Under the pieces are notes generated by a model. It saw only the letters and a program-made list of their open reading frames with translations. It did no database searches and had not been told where the DNA came from. 64,000 nucleotides of DNA, from positions 20,166,001-20,230,000 of the forward strand of contig JAWQUS010000007.1 in NCBI GenBank assembly GCA_036365455.1, in the 5' to 3' direction. Each line of letters begins with the position of its first letter. Within the stretch, counting starts at the first letter, position 1. The DNA comes from Macrosoma leucophasiata. Taxonomy: Eukaryota > Arthropoda > Insecta > Lepidoptera > Hedylidae. Made by a program: the position numbers and the translations under genes. Below are positions 11,070-24,374 of this stretch, in pieces.

Positions 11070-11550
11070 CTATAAACACGTGTGAACCACTTTTTCCGTG
11101 CGACACAGTTTACACTTGACTTCGCAGCACCACTGGAAGGTGCAGTTGCATCGTTCCACAACGAACATCGTCTCAGTCCGGTAACCGCGGCCGCAGCACA
11201 TCAGGTCGCACCCGTCGACCCCGAGGCTGGAGTCGTTGCAGGCGCGCCCGTGCGTGCCAGGGATGCCCAGCCTCGGGTTCTTCTCGCAGAAGCCTGGCGA
11301 CGACTCCAAGTAGACGAGGTCCTTGTTGCCGGGCGACTTGTGGTCGGGGTTGTGCGGCCTCAGTTGGAACCGGTAGCGGTCTCGCCGGGGCACTCTGTGG
11401 GGCGCCGCGTCGTTCCGCTGCGACGGCACCTCTAGGTCTGTGTTCGGCATCATCACCCGTGAGGCGCCATCGAAGCGATCCTTCAACGCGTCGCCCACAG
11501 AGCGAAAGCTCGGTAGCCGCATCCAACACGTCTTAACTGTGCACGACCCC

Positions 11551-11585
<35 letters not shown>

Positions 11586-11597
11586 AGTCTGCACGTG
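11070..11597 (-). CDS. wg: wingless (Wnt-1) exon 4, C-terminal half
   Basis: Terminal coding exon: acceptor TTTTTGCAG then CACGTGCAG, phase 0, ending in TAG after HTCL. It encodes residues of about 218-392. It holds the Wnt signature [10 protein letters not shown], whose serine near residue 233 is the site lipidated by Porcupine in known Wnts. Then come [52 protein letters not shown] and the Cys-rich end [19 protein letters not shown]. Wnt1-type secreted ligands signal through Frizzled/Arrow to beta-catenin. The insert between the two cysteine-rich lobes is short; the much longer Drosophila insertion is absent, which fits Lepidoptera. The exon is GC-rich compared with its surroundings. Confidence 0.97.
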
Positions 11598-12421
11598 CTG
11601 CAAAAATAAAATAAGTTCAGATATTGTACACGAAGAGAATTAATTTATTCAATCGCGAGGAGGTCTATAATGATGTCCAAATATCTTTAAATTCCTCCGA
11701 TAACCGTCGCCACAGGTGATCGATGATCTCGGAGGCACACTCCATCGATCGAATCTTACGATCGAGCAAATTGTTACAAATCGTGTAGAGGTGGGCCGGT
11801 CGTCACCGCGCGTGGACAGATAATAAATCATATTCTAGGGACATTCATCATTCTAAGTAGGTAGATAAATGACGCCGGGCTAGAACCTGTAAATATTTTC
11901 CTACGTTCGCAACGCGGGTGCTTCGAACAGAATACCGGCGTATTTTTTCATTCACATGTAGATCCGAGTGTTACACAGCCTAGTGTCCAAATATGTGTTA
12001 AACAATCGATGGAATGCTGTGAATATTCATTAGCTGGACACCCAGCGCGTATGCCGTGACATGAATTAAGTGCGTCGGTTAATGATGCGTTTGGGTGGCT
12101 CGAGGCGCCCAACGTCCCTTTTTGATGAATTTTAGGAAGAAATGGACTGTTGGTATGCAAATGTGGGTGTGCGGTGGGAGGGAGATGCGCGAGCGCAACG
12201 AATGGATGCCAGTTGCGCCGACGTCGCGCGATGGGCTGAACCGCCTGACGCATAATTAATTTTAGACTTAAGCGACGCGTCAAGTGGCTGACAATCGATC
12301 GTCACCCGTAATGGTAATGTAAACATGGCGGTGACATGTCGGTCGACAGGCTCGATTGTTTTATTTAATGGATATTTATAGGCGAGTGAGATTGGGCGGG
12401 GCGTGGTGTCAGATTACTCAC
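11598..12421 (-). other. wingless intron 3 (824 bp)
   Basis: Bounded by the GTGAGT donor of exon 3 and the GCAG acceptor of exon 4, both phase 0. Open frames inside it have no family resemblance. No repeat was recognised. Confidence 0.85.
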
Positions 12422-12720
12422 CGCTCTGCCGGCCTCGTTGTTGTGCAAGTTCATCTTTTCTCTTAAGGTCTTGCCCCTTTCGCCGGTGTCAACGAACTCT
12501 CTACTGAATCTGAAGCCGAAGCCGATGTTGTCACTGCAGCCGCCCCACTTCCAGACGCGCACGTTGGCTGCGGCGGCGGCGCGGGTCCTGTGCGGCGCTC
12601 GATCGACGTGCGAATAGTCGCATGTACAGGATTCTATGGAACCTTCGGCGCATGCGCGCGATACTGCATGCGTTACACCTGCGCTCGTGATCGCGTATAT
12701 GAATGCTGTCTCTCGGCAAC
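12422..12720 (-). CDS. wg: wingless (Wnt-1) exon 3
   Basis: 299 bp, entered after CTACAG with two codon bases completing Gly118 and left at GCG|GTGAGT in phase 0. It encodes [36 protein letters not shown], a short variable loop rich in Ala and Arg, [20 protein letters not shown] and [18 protein letters not shown]. These are standard Wnt1 blocks forming the core of the N-terminal domain. The Ala/Arg loop ([16 protein letters not shown]) differs from the Drosophila sequence and is probably lineage-specific. Open frames reading beyond the donor are read-through into intron 3. Confidence 0.97.
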
Positions 12721-15284
12721 CTGTAGCAATAGAAACTTTTATTGAGACTACGAAGTAACTTGAAATAACCAAACCAAAATTATAAACAGGTCAAGTGCAT
12801 GTCGGGCTACGCACAATGTAGGCTTCCGTTTTTCAAGTACGTTTTATTAGTTGATCGACTATTCCAAATAAACGGACGGACGGATGGACAAATTGAAAAT
12901 ATTACGATTCTTTGTGGGCTACGGATTCCTAAAATTACCTGAAAATACCTTCATTCCTCTTTATTATAAAATGTAATAATTCTTCTTAGATACAAAAAAC
13001 TTTAGACCAAATTAATTCTATCAACAGCATATTAATAACCACACTTGAATGCAATAGTTCTCACCAATATTCACTTTAAATCAATATTTGAAAACGTAAA
13101 ATACCTATCTCACATTTTATGTGTCGTAACAATTAGCATCCTTTGAATGGTATGGCAATATTTCATATTCAGAACACCACGATTATACTGCCTAAACCTA
13201 TCTAGATTGCCAAGCTAATAAACGCAGGTATGAAACCTCACTCCAATCTTAATATTGTTGTTTTGATAATAAGAATGCATGGTTTACGATATTTTTCACA
13301 TAGACATGTTTGGTATTCATATAATTAATTCATCCCAACAACAGAGGGGCCCATATTTTAATCAAATTTTATTATTGCTCGGGGTAAAGGAACAAAAAAT
13401 CTCATATCTTTGGGTATTCAAACTCTAAACATTGGAACTCATCAGCAAATTACGGTACAACATCGGACCCCACGATAACTGGCATTTCGCAAATTGTTTT
13501 TTATATCGTTTACCATTCGAGTTTTTAATTTATTTTTATAGTAAATTATTAATAATAGTCCCTAAATGTGGCCCGTTCGTAATAATCCCACTAAACGTAA
13601 TTCACGCACTAAACTTTTCCGAGTACAAAGAAATCAATAACATCGGGTTCATTCATCAGCCAGCGAATACATAAATCGATGCTCGTCCCATATCGAATAC
13701 TATAAATAATTAATGGTCCGGCATTAGAATCAAATACTCATAAAATACAATTAAAAGAGAGAGGGTATATCTCGATTGAAAATAAAAGAAGTGGCTCTTA
13801 CCTACCAGAGAGTTTATAAATTTGATCATTACAGGTGGTACGGCCGCGTTGGTTCGAACATCGAATTGCTCGGTTAATATCGATGTAATAGCCCGAGCAC
13901 TTTTAACGATTAATACCGATAAAGTCTTTGTCTACGCTCGAAGATAGGATACAACGGGTCGAATGGATGTGCGAGGTGCATTATTAAATTTGCATACAAG
14001 AATGAAAACTTTCACATTGTTGTTTTTCGATATTATCTCATTATTAATACGTAGACATTGTAATTTTATGGCATAACGTATAGTGTACTTAAGCCTGAAT
14101 CATTAAAGGGTTGACTTGTGTGGTTTCAAGGTTGTCCATAAAGATATTAACAGTAAAAACTTGCGTGATTAATAAAATAAGCAAAACATTAATACGGTAA
14201 CATTAAGCGGTTAACTCAAGACAAATATGCAGATCTTCTGTGAAACGCATAAATAAAGGATAGTAAGAGAAAAAAAAACAGTTTACACCGTAATAAATGT
14301 AATTCCCCACTAATACCATTCGAGAAACGGACGCCTCTGGTGGGCTGTGTGCCACCTCGCAGGCAAAAACATTCTGAATTAAAAAATAATATACATTTGT
14401 TGTTATTTATAATAATATGTGGAACGAGCCCAACTGAGACCCGCTCGGTCGTTATTAAGGACTCAATAAGCAAATGAAATCATTTTTTTATTGAGTTGTC
14501 ATCATCCTCAGATATAAATTATGGTACCTACACACTGGCCCGAGCGCTACTCGCTTTTTGTCGTTCCCTTTGCTTACGTTATACAAAAGTATTTTATTCA
14601 GCAATTACTTGAGACATTCGACCGAGAATTTTAATGTCAATTTCACCATCATTCAATGCTCGAGCGAAATTAATTCAATTTGAGAATACGCATTCATCTT
14701 TTTTAATGAGTTTGGAATACTCGGATTAGTAACAAATAGGTAGGAGCCAATTTAGTACATATAAATAAAGGTATCATTGATATAAAGTGTGACTAGTTGC
14801 AATATAGTTATATCATGGTAAACTTTGATACCATACTAGACCATTGTACTACTTTCAGAGTTTGTTGGGGTTCCGTACCCAGAGTGTGAAATTGAAACCC
14901 TAATACTGAGACTGTTATCCGTCTGTCTGTTCATCTGCCAATTACCGGGCTCTGTCTCATAAATTGTGATAGCAAGATAGTTGAAATTTACACAGATGAT
15001 GTATTTTTGTTGCTGCAAAAACAAATACTAAAAAACAGAATAAAATAATTACTTAAGGGATCAATTAATTGTTTTATTAACTGTAACGCTTTTTGGCTCC
15101 CATAAAATATACTTGACCTTTTAATAGATAACGATACTGAACACTACGTGCGCGCGTCAAACTCGAACTTGGCCGGTATTTTAACCTGTCAAGATCTACA
15201 AATGACCATTAAACTAAAATAACACGCAGTGAAGCCAATTTTGCTATTTGCATTTTCATCGAAGTTTTGTTTTATGTACCTAAT
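12721..15284 (-). other. wingless intron 2, 3' third
   Basis: AT-rich, mostly single-copy in appearance. A dispersed GGGTTCCGTAC-type repeat lies at about 14865-15060. No exon-like frame with splice sites was found. Confidence 0.6.
14865..15060 (+). repeat. Dispersed GGTTCCGTAC/CTGTCTGT repeat
   Basis: Contains GGGGTTCCGTACCCAGAG, TCCGTCTGTCTGTTCATC and AGATAGTTGAAATTTACACA. A partial relative lies at 15780-15890. This sequence pattern is common across lepidopteran genomes, and its transposon class is not evident here. Confidence 0.5.
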
Positions 15285-15472
15285 GGAAGTGGCAAACAAG
15301 CATGCAGTTCACATTGATGTTAAGTGATGACTGCAGCCTATAGGACACCCATATGAAGACCAAGGTCAAAATGCAGATGCGTTACCACTCCTGAGGCTTA
15401 AGGTGTTATGCCTCTGGGCCGGAAATTACAGGGCCGTACGATAGTGCTGAACACTACCATTTAGCGGCAAAA
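15285..15472 (-). repeat. SINE-A copy, truncated, in wingless intron 2
   Basis: Runs from TGGAAGTGGCAAACAAGCAT to ACACTACCATTTAGCGGCAA, then stops before the ACTGGTGG terminus. It is the only SINE-A found inside wg intron 2, and lies on the same strand as the gene. Confidence 0.8.
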
Positions 15473-15779
15473 AGTTCATTGAAGAATAAAACGCTATATA
15501 GAAAACGTCGTACACGATCAAATGACGTTCTAAGTTAAAACCTACTTCGTCAAAGCTAATTTGACTGTGTCAACGCTGCTTAATAGGTTACGACTATGTC
15601 TATTAATTGTAAAGTGGGACAAACAAATTGTTTGGTCGCTCACAAATTAGCATTATGATTTCCATATCGGATGTCACCTAAATTATATATTCAATTTTGT
15701 CTCCTATTCAAATTATGTTGGTTCATTATTGAAATATATTAGCTGATGGACCTAATGAGTGAATGAGTGACGTTCGATT

Positions 15780-15890
15780 TTAAAATCAACTCGTTTTTAG
15801 GGTTTCGTACTAAACAAGGAACCCTTATAGTTTCGCCATCTCCGGTCTGTCTGCCTGTCTATCTGTCTGTCTGTCTGGAAAAAGGAGTCG
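15780..15890 (+). repeat. Dispersed GGTTTCGTACTAAA/CTGTCTGT repeat fragment
   Basis: Shares the GGGTTTCGTAC...GGAACCCTTATAG start and the CTGTCTGTCTGTCTGG tract with the 14865 repeat. Confidence 0.45.
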
Positions 15891-15899
15891 GTATCATAC

Positions 15900-18800
15900 C
15901 TACCATATTTATATTAACCAATTTATCAATTTGGCGTTGAACTTATTTTTCTCTGTGTCTTTCATGGGTTTGGTTACTATACTAAGAGTTATACACAAAC
16001 AGTTAAGTTAAATAAAAAGATTTGGGCGAATTTCGCCAGTCTCCAACACGCAAATTATACACGTGTATATAAACTTTACAACACGTATTTTTAAGATGAT
16101 TCAGAACCGGAGGTCAGGACGACGGGGTGCCTCCCAGGTGGCACCCACCACGCGCCGGTCACATCTTCATAACCCGTCCATATCAGCCAAACGTCAATAG
16201 CCTGCTGTGATGTTTATCTAACAATTTTTACCCCACCGCGTAACGGTACCATTATCTAACCGATTGAAACGACTAAACAATTTTTAATTGGTCATAACAT
16301 TTCCAATCCCCAAAAACCCGTTCCATTCGCTTTTGTTCTCATCTAATATCAAGCGAAATATTTATGTAACTATAAATAATTCAATAATTTATTTCACCCG
16401 GCGCTCCTCGGACATCGACTTGCACGGACAAAGCGGATTGTCGCATTTTGCGAATAAGTCGCGACGTAGAAAAATTATGACAGATGTAAACACGGTCGGA
16501 CCGAGGGATCACATTAGTCATGGCATTAAATAAAATGTAAATTCCCTCTATGGCCCTAATTAACTGCCCAAACAACGTTAATCCGACGTCAGTATAAAAT
16601 CTGTAGCCAACTATCCCAAAAAACAATATGCCGTTTGTTATCATATCGACGTAATTAACGCTCGCCATTATTTTATTAAGGCGAACACATCAAACTGGAG
16701 TCAAATAAGAACAAACATGAGTAATGTGAATCTATAAAAGTAAATTATTATTATAACTGATAATAAAGTGCTGTCGGTGGATTATCTGTGCAGATAATAA
16801 ATGGAGCTGGAGTCAGTTTACAACGCAAGCACCGAGCGATAATTCCATTCCGCCGGATTGGCAGTTAAGGAGAGGCGTTGAGAATGTATAAAAGTCAAAA
16901 ACTCGTAAATCCCGCCGCTCGGACGCACCATAAAATAAAAGTTAATCATTGTTGACATTTGACGAACACCTGGCCTCACAGAGCAAACCATTAAATAAAT
17001 CGAAATTAATGCACTAATTAAATATGTTCCCGGGCGCATTAAGTCATCACGCCATCCACGAGATTAACTCAACTCGCTGGATTGACTTATGACGGTTTCG
17101 CGCTTGTACCTTATTATTTATGGCAACTCGCATTATTCAAATTTGATGAGACGTAATTATTCAAAACAACCATAAATCACTCGGGTTTATATCGGATGCG
17201 TTTTAGAAATCATCCGGCTCGTGTCTGATGAAGTCATTTATGCTTTTATGAACTACCTTTGTCGGTTGCAATAAGACGAATCATCGCGTTAGAAGAAACA
17301 AGTCAACGGCATGGAAATCGTTTGTCTTTTCTATAATAAAACTGCACTTGTCTATCGTCCGTTAAACTGGGTAACAGTTGAATAGCAGGGGTAATTTTTG
17401 CTACGAGAATGGGGCAATAAAAAGCTATAATTCATTTTCGTTATGCCATGTACGGGTGATAATTTCATATTGAGGAGTCGACCGGAGACTGCAGAGCGGC
17501 GATTCAAAATTACGTCGCTCATATATCACTCATTGTCATAGGCACAAAACGGCCGGGGCTACCGCTCGCTACCATCCTTCGACACTCGTTCACACAATGG
17601 ACACAGACATTTGTTTCCAAACTCGGACAAAAAACATCTAAAATAATTCCGTTAGCATCAAGGATGATTGTAAATAACAAAAAATATATACAATCGCAAA
17701 CGTAAGCAGCGCGAGAAAATTGACGCGGTAGCATCGATCCGATATCGTTCGTCGTTCTCTTTTTAATATCACGAATCGTTCGTATCTCGAAAACAATTCA
17801 GACGCCACAAAACCCAAAACGCTTATCTAATTGAGCATTAAATATTTCGTCGAGGGCATTTTATATCAGTTTTATTTTCGGTGTGTGTATGTTTTTATAC
17901 GTTTTATCCACCCACGACATCGGAATCTGGACGGGGGCAGACGTACAAAACCTTCAAAACGGGAAATATTTGGGAAAGGTCGTTTTATTGGGCGAGTTAC
18001 CTGCCATTAGGTGCGATAGGTGTAAACGAGGCTTCCGTGGACAGTGTTAGTTTGCTGTTGCATCGCTAAACTTCGCCGCAGGGGGCGCGCCACGGGGTCC
18101 CGGACCATATATTTTCTATTCTCAGGTCAACAATGACGCATCGAATGAAGGTTCCGCTATTATGCTATTGTCATCATTTGTGTTAATACAATCCTTGAGG
18201 TTTACGCCACAATGAGATGAAGATGTCGCATCAACACGTCAATGGCGTGTCGACGTGTATATTAGTGTGCATCAGGGCCCATCCGGGGGGCCTTTGTGTA
18301 TCCGGACTCGTAATTACCAACGACGAAACCTATTCATATATTTCGCCACTCGTTCGACTGTAACTCGAAAATCATATTTACGATATTTTTTACTTTAATG
18401 AGTAGCGTTGTGACGAGCTCCCACCTTGATCGCTTGTCCGTTTTTATGCGTCTCACAAATGGACGTAATTGCAATGTATTAAAAAAGTTTATCGCCAGAT
18501 ATTTGCGGCCGGCCTGTAATATTGACCGCGTGATTCGCCCGCCCTGCCTGGCCTTAATAAAGTAATATGCTCTAAATGCACACGCATATAACATAAATTT
18601 TGTAATGCGTTTTGCTCCTTTTATCGAGTGAAATTATTACGGCGGTGGTCCGTAGCTTACCCGTGCTATATCTGACTTTTAATTTAGAAAAATGATGCTC
18701 TTACAGTTTTTATTCGTTGCTCATATAAAATATCAATATTTATATTGGCTCTAGGCGTTTCGATTCACCACTGTCAGCTCGGTAATCATTTTATTGGTAT

Positions 18801-20530
18801 GCTACGCCGTTCTGTTCACACAAAAAATATATATAACTGAGTAATTACGTCGCTCGAGTTTAATGAATTTTATCGTTTTAATTGGTTCTGTCTCAGCAAT
18901 TTACGTTATTGTTCTACATAAATAAATCGAAGCTTATCATTATCATCTACGTAATTTTTTTTTTAATTTACTTGTCCATTCACGCATCTAACTGGTCCAT
19001 TCTTGCCGCGGGCTACGTCGACTCGAACTCGTTTTTTTACTCTCTATAAACATTAATGTTATGTAAACATATAAATCTAATTGCGATTTGTTACCAATTT
19101 AACGTTTCATGAATATTTTAAAACTGATTTCCATTTTACGTCGCGTCTCTACCTGTTTTATTAATATTTTTGAATTAACCTCTAAGTAACTTTCATCGTT
19201 CGATTGTTTTGTCATTCTAAAACGATTCTTATGATTTTATTTATGTTCGCGCTTATGATCATTTACGATGTTATTTTTTGTATGAACGGACGATTTGACT
19301 GTCAACACACGGTGGAGTTTGGGTCTAAATGTTTTGTTTGTGGACCGTGGGTCTGGGATAGAAACATTTCTTTATAGAGAACGTTTGCACGTTTCATTTA
19401 CGGATGAAGTGAACGGGTCAATAACCGGAACCGGCACCGACTGATCCCGATATCGTAACAAATTCAAAATGATCGAATTGCTTCGAGATACAGGAGCGAA
19501 CGCTCTTAATTTCAAAGATAACCCCCTTAATGCGCCCGCTGAACTTCGATCTGAGAGCTTTTTTTGTTCGATGTGTTTCTATTTCCATCCAGATTTATGC
19601 TGTTGATGAGAAAATATTAAAAAATTCCGCTTCAAAACATTTTTTATCGCGAAATCAGGACAGATTTTGATTTACAAAACTCGCTTTTTTGCCGTAATCG
19701 CGAATAATGCTTGTTGTTGGACCAGATGTTCGCATGTTCATAATAAGGCGTATCGCGCACAAAGCATCGAAATCGGACACCGGAGATAGGGCAGCCGCGA
19801 TTCGAGAGACAATATAACATTTTGCTGTTGTTCAGAAGGAAAAATATGACTTTCGACCTTACCTACCTCGACTTAAGGTTGTCAAAAATCTGTTATTCTG
19901 AAACCAGTCGCTTGTTGACCGTTGCAAACATTTTAATTTTCGTAAGTGCACCTTTTATGAATATAATCTCGCCTCTCTGTTATTACGTAGCTAATTCCAC
20001 ATTACAAACACTGAATGCATTTAATACGTGGCTTTCACATACACATTAACTAAATAGTGATTGTTAAAATTTACTTAGTAATTTATTTCTATTTCTTTTG
20101 GCCGTGATATTTAAAATTGATATGCGGATTACTTTACTATAGTGTAACAAGAGGGAGTAGGTCCCATTTATCATTACCATATCTATTAATCGCTACTTAT
20201 AGTGTCAATATTCAAGTCTTTCGGATAGAATGGCTTAGCCTGAGAGCCGTTTGCGCGCGCCGAATGCCTGATGACGTAGACTACGGCCATCTCAAGATGA
20301 GTCGTCTAAATTTTTTAAGGGGCCCATTTTATCAAAAAGATGTAATTTATGATTACTGGTATAGCTGCAAAGTCGACAACGTTTTATTACTAGATTCACA
20401 GACCAGACTTTGTCCTAAGTAAAAATCTAACTTACAATATCTATTTTGTTTCACAAACGTGTCAAACTCTTTTATTTAATTTAATTTTTAATAACTATGT
20501 ACTTTGTTTAATTTTTGGGGCGCACAATTT
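15900..20530 (-). other. wingless intron 2, central repeat-poor block
   Basis: About 4.6 kb without a recognisable transposon, unlike the flanks of the gene. It has more CpG than neighbouring spacers and several short open frames, none with splice sites and family resemblance together. Such blocks in developmental genes often hold enhancers, but I can point to no specific one. Confidence 0.4.
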
Positions 20531-20536
20531 TAATAA

Positions 20537-20593
20537 GGCATTTCAGACACGGGACCGCGCGCCGCCGTCTCGCGGTCCCGTGTGTGAAACGCC
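20537..20593. other. GC-rich 23 bp hairpin in wingless intron 2
   Basis: The left arm 20537-20559 and right arm 20571-20593 pair at 21 of 23 positions around an 11 nt loop GC-rich in itself. The innermost 13 bp, ACACGGGACCGCG with its complement, are perfect. It stands out against AT-rich surroundings. No transposon identity or target-site duplication was seen. Confidence 0.8.
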
Positions 20594-20599
20594 TCAATC

Positions 20600-22141
20600 G
20601 CCTAAGAGTATTGGAGTAACTGTGAAATAAAATTAGTATCGAAAGTAAGACTTCCATTCGAACTGAAGTCAATATATACTTTATGAATTACCCTTATCCT
20701 CAAAAGTTGAAAAGCAAGACACATGTATTATTGCAGTCGGTAATTTTATAGATGTTCTTACATCATCATCATCATCATCAATGGCTTTTACATCTGCGAA
20801 AGATGTTATGAACAGTGTCCCAGGATGGAATTAAGGTTGGTTGGTTGGTTGGTGTTGATATTCTTACAACGCTGTATTTGGAATATGTATTCATTAGTTT
20901 GCTAGTTAAAATAAATAAAAAATACGTTTTATAAAATTAAAAAACACAGTTGTTGTGAGACAAGAATCTTCGAAACTTTTTATCAAAAACAAAATCGCAG
21001 CCAGCAAGATCCGTTACCACGTACTTACATCTAAAAATGTGTGCTTTTGAATTTTAAAGAGTAATCTATGGTACACTAATGGGGATTGGCGATGATAATC
21101 TATCGATACTATCCACACCTTTTCAAAACAACTAAACAGACTAGCTCCATTGTACCTCTATGGAATACATTTTATTCTTTCCTTTATTATTTCTCAATCG
21201 AAGCGGAATCAAATCGGATGGAGATCGATATCGCTTGTCTTTTACAAGTTTTTAACAAAATAATACAAAAAGCAAAGATGAATATAGAATAATTATAGTA
21301 TAACCATTATAAAGCAATTTAAAAGATTAAATTGATTACAATTGACATTAAATAAAAGCATAAATGAAAAACAAAATTAAGTCTAAATCGAAACAATCTA
21401 CGACCATTGTCCGGATGATATTTTGTTAAAAAAAAACATTTATCGTAAAGCATTCTCAGAGTGAATTCATAAAAGGTATACGAAATAAAAAGAGACATCG
21501 ACAAACGGGAATTCGAACGTCACCCGGTCGGATGTAATTGATCCAGCATGTTTTATCTTGATGAGTCCTTTATATGTGCCCCTGGAGCGCTACCCTTCTG
21601 TTGAACAGATAACATCTTCTAAAAGGGTTGCCAACTAAAGAGATCACTTAATTTGTAACTCTCTCCAGGATTAGGGGACTGTGCACAAAAACAAACTGAT
21701 TTGTGTACTTATTGCTTTTTTAAGTACGAATTTTCAATTCATAAAAATCATTCGTGTTTTTTTTTAAGATTAACCAAAACGTCTCATTGCCTGTAATCTG
21801 TTTCCCTGGTATTCTCGATGGGTATTAGAGCTTATCTTCTTAAGTTCTTTTTAATGTTTTCTTCACTTTGTATTCGATACCAAAATTGAGACGCGTGTCC
21901 ATATTCGCTATTTAAGCTTTTTGTTATATTTTTTTACGGATTGGAGACAGGATAATCGTGAGTCGGGCATTAACTTGTCACTTTTTATCAAAATTTATAC
22001 TTAATTAATTTTGTAATAAAACGTTTAGAAACTTAAATGCAGTGTTTATTTAAATGGGGACCACACGGTCAAGGTCATGAGATTATTTGGTCCACTTCGA
22101 TTGTCTTTATAATAGCAGTCTCAAAAGCGAAATAAACTGAC
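20600..22141 (-). other. wingless intron 2, 5' part
   Basis: AT-rich. It contains a short CAT simple repeat near 20762 and a GGTT simple repeat near 20836. No exon or mobile element was recognised. Confidence 0.5.
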
Positions 22142-22404
22142 CTCTGTCAACAATTTTGCCGAATAAATTTTTTCCTCGTAGGAAATTTCTCGTCGAGCAG
22201 TTCCATCTTCTGTGTTTGAATTGGTGTTGGCATTCTGCGACTGCCATACTGGCACCCTTGGCTACTGCTGCAAGGACTCCAGGGTTTTCTCTTGCCAACC
22301 GCCTCTGTTTCCGCCTGAGGGTGGCGTGTACTGCAGGATCCATGTATAGGACTCCAGGTGAGAGAGGCGATAAATTGTTTGGTTCACCAGCTTTGGCTAT
22401 GCCC
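22142..22404 (-). CDS. wg: wingless (Wnt-1) exon 2
   Basis: 263 bp between TTTTCTTTTCAG and the donor AGAG|GTCAGT. The first base completes Trp30 and the last base starts Gly118. It encodes GIAKAGEPNNLSPLSPGVLY, MDPAVHATLRRKQRRLAREN, AKGASMAVAECQHQFKHRRW, NCSTRNF (a conserved N-glycosylation site near residue 98) and GKNLFGKIVDRG. All are diagnostic of Wnt1. The reading frame has an internal ATG (MDPAVH), but translation starts in the upstream exon at 34157. Confidence 0.97.
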
Positions 22405-24370
22405 CTGAAAAGAAAACAAATTTTAATAAATTTTCTATAAACAAAATAGACTTAATTTCTATTAAGATAGGTACCGGGCACTACCGGGCCATTTTAAGTA
22501 AGTTACCTGAGTCATTGTTGACAAATAAGAGAAACATTAATTGGCTACTTAAAGCGAGTCTTAAGTATTGTGTTTTCATTCACAGATTACCTACATCCTA
22601 GTCGAGTAAGTGTTAAATGCGACTATATTCAATACGCTTGAAACTTTTAAGCCACAAGCACATTACAACATTAAATATAACTCCAGAAAAGATAATCCAG
22701 AGCAAGAAATCGGATCCGCGATCTCTGGCTGCGTAAAAAAAGGCAAACGAAAGGCGCTTCATTGTCTACACTCGTTACGATTGACTTTTGTCACCGTCGA
22801 AAGACAATGCCTGCTTCGCTCTGGGAACGGTAGAAAAAAGAGTAAACATACCCCGAACGCCACTTAAGGCAATGGGTGCAATTCGAAATGAAATGCTCAT
22901 TTGAGAAGGCAAAGACAACAAACAATTGACGACCGAACTGTCAATCTGCAGACGTTTAGATAAATATTTGCGTCGCGCATTAATCCTTGAGGGCCAAGTG
23001 GACAAACACGAGCCGAGAGCGATCGAGATCTCTGCCTATTGACTCGGCCTCGGAACTTCGGCTACGGATGGTCTATTATGAAATTACACAAGCAGGTAAC
23101 TCACTTTAAACACGCTAGCAGAGCTGTACACTACGCGTGACGCACGCGCAGCCGTCTGCACTCTTCAAATCGTACGGGCGATGTACTTTTACTAGATATA
23201 ATGGTCTATGACGTTGCTCACATAATAAAGAGGCGGCATACAAAAAAAACTCGGTGCACTCTAGCGCTGGAAATCGTAATACTTCTCTATTTACTTTTCT
23301 TTGTAGTCAAGTGTTACGTAAATATGAACGGTCGTCGGAAATTCTCATTTCCTTCGAGAATTCACAGAGACAGGGTTTTTGGGCTTTGTACTGCTCTTAA
23401 AACTATGATATGTTTTTAGTGTACATTCTTATGGGCTGAAGTAGGTTAAGAGAGGCACTTTTATTTTTGTTTCGAGTACCAGCGGCCCTTTGAATTTGAC
23501 GTCAATCTTGACGTTAAGAATACCAAAGAGGTTAAAATAATAAATACTTAATACTATTACCCAAGAACTATCTTTACGTCATGAGTTATTGAAAATCGCA
23601 TTTGAAAAGTTTTCCAATAACATAAATCGAAATTGGCGCGCCCGCCATTCACACGGAACGTCAAATCTGACATCTGTCATCTAGACAGCAAGTCGGTCAT
23701 ATTTTTTCTATAGGTCTGAACAATTTATGAAAGTGCAGCTGAGTAAAAACACAATAGTCACATATATTACGTCCACATAAACGTATATTCGAAAACCAAC
23801 ACAGAGATAAAACAATGCCAAGGATATCCATATTTGTCTGTCCGTAAAGTCCTTTACACTTGTCACTTTGGTAGGAAACCAAATAGACGATGAGGATCTC
23901 GGGAAAAAATCGTGAATGGCTTTCACGAGCAAATGCTATGTTTGGACAGAGATAAAAACTGTGTGAATGTGTCAAAACAACAAATATTGTCTTTTGTTTC
24001 GTTCCTATTCTGGTAATTAAGCTTTCCTGAATAAGGCTCGATGTACACTGGAGGTTTATTCTTCGAATAGACTGCAAGTTAATAATGAAAAGAATGTCAC
24101 TTAATTATTAAGCATTCATCTGTTAGTTATGTCTATCGCTTTTCAAGTTAATAGGTATGCCATAAGTATTTGCTGCATTTTTTTAATGTCATATTCTTAT
24201 AAATCTCAATCCAAGTGTATACTGAAATTATTCGTATGATAAAACTTACTAATTGATTGTTTCTGAAATTATTATTTTTAATTAAATTATTATTATTATT
24301 CACTCATTTTTTCTTGTTCTTATTTAGAATTTTTTACATACATAGGTAGTTATAAAAAAAACAAATATAT
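22405..24370 (-). other. wingless intron 1, 3' part
   Basis: No mobile element recognised. A CpG-richer patch lies at 22960-23180. Open frames here (for example 22775-23005 and 23697-24077) lack splice phase and family support. Confidence 0.5.
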
Positions 24371-24374
24371 ATAA

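Noticed and set aside
11082..11529. Long Arg/Ala/Pro-rich open frames opposite or out of frame with wg exon 4
   Set aside because: Shadows caused by the GC-rich third positions of the real wg exon.
22775..23005. Open frame before wg exon 2 with an internal Met and a GTATGT donor (MSISFRIAPIALSGVRG) as wg exon 1
   Set aside because: The splice phase gives an immediate stop when joined to exon 2, and the peptide is not a good signal sequence. The exon at 34069-34157 fits in phase and in sequence.
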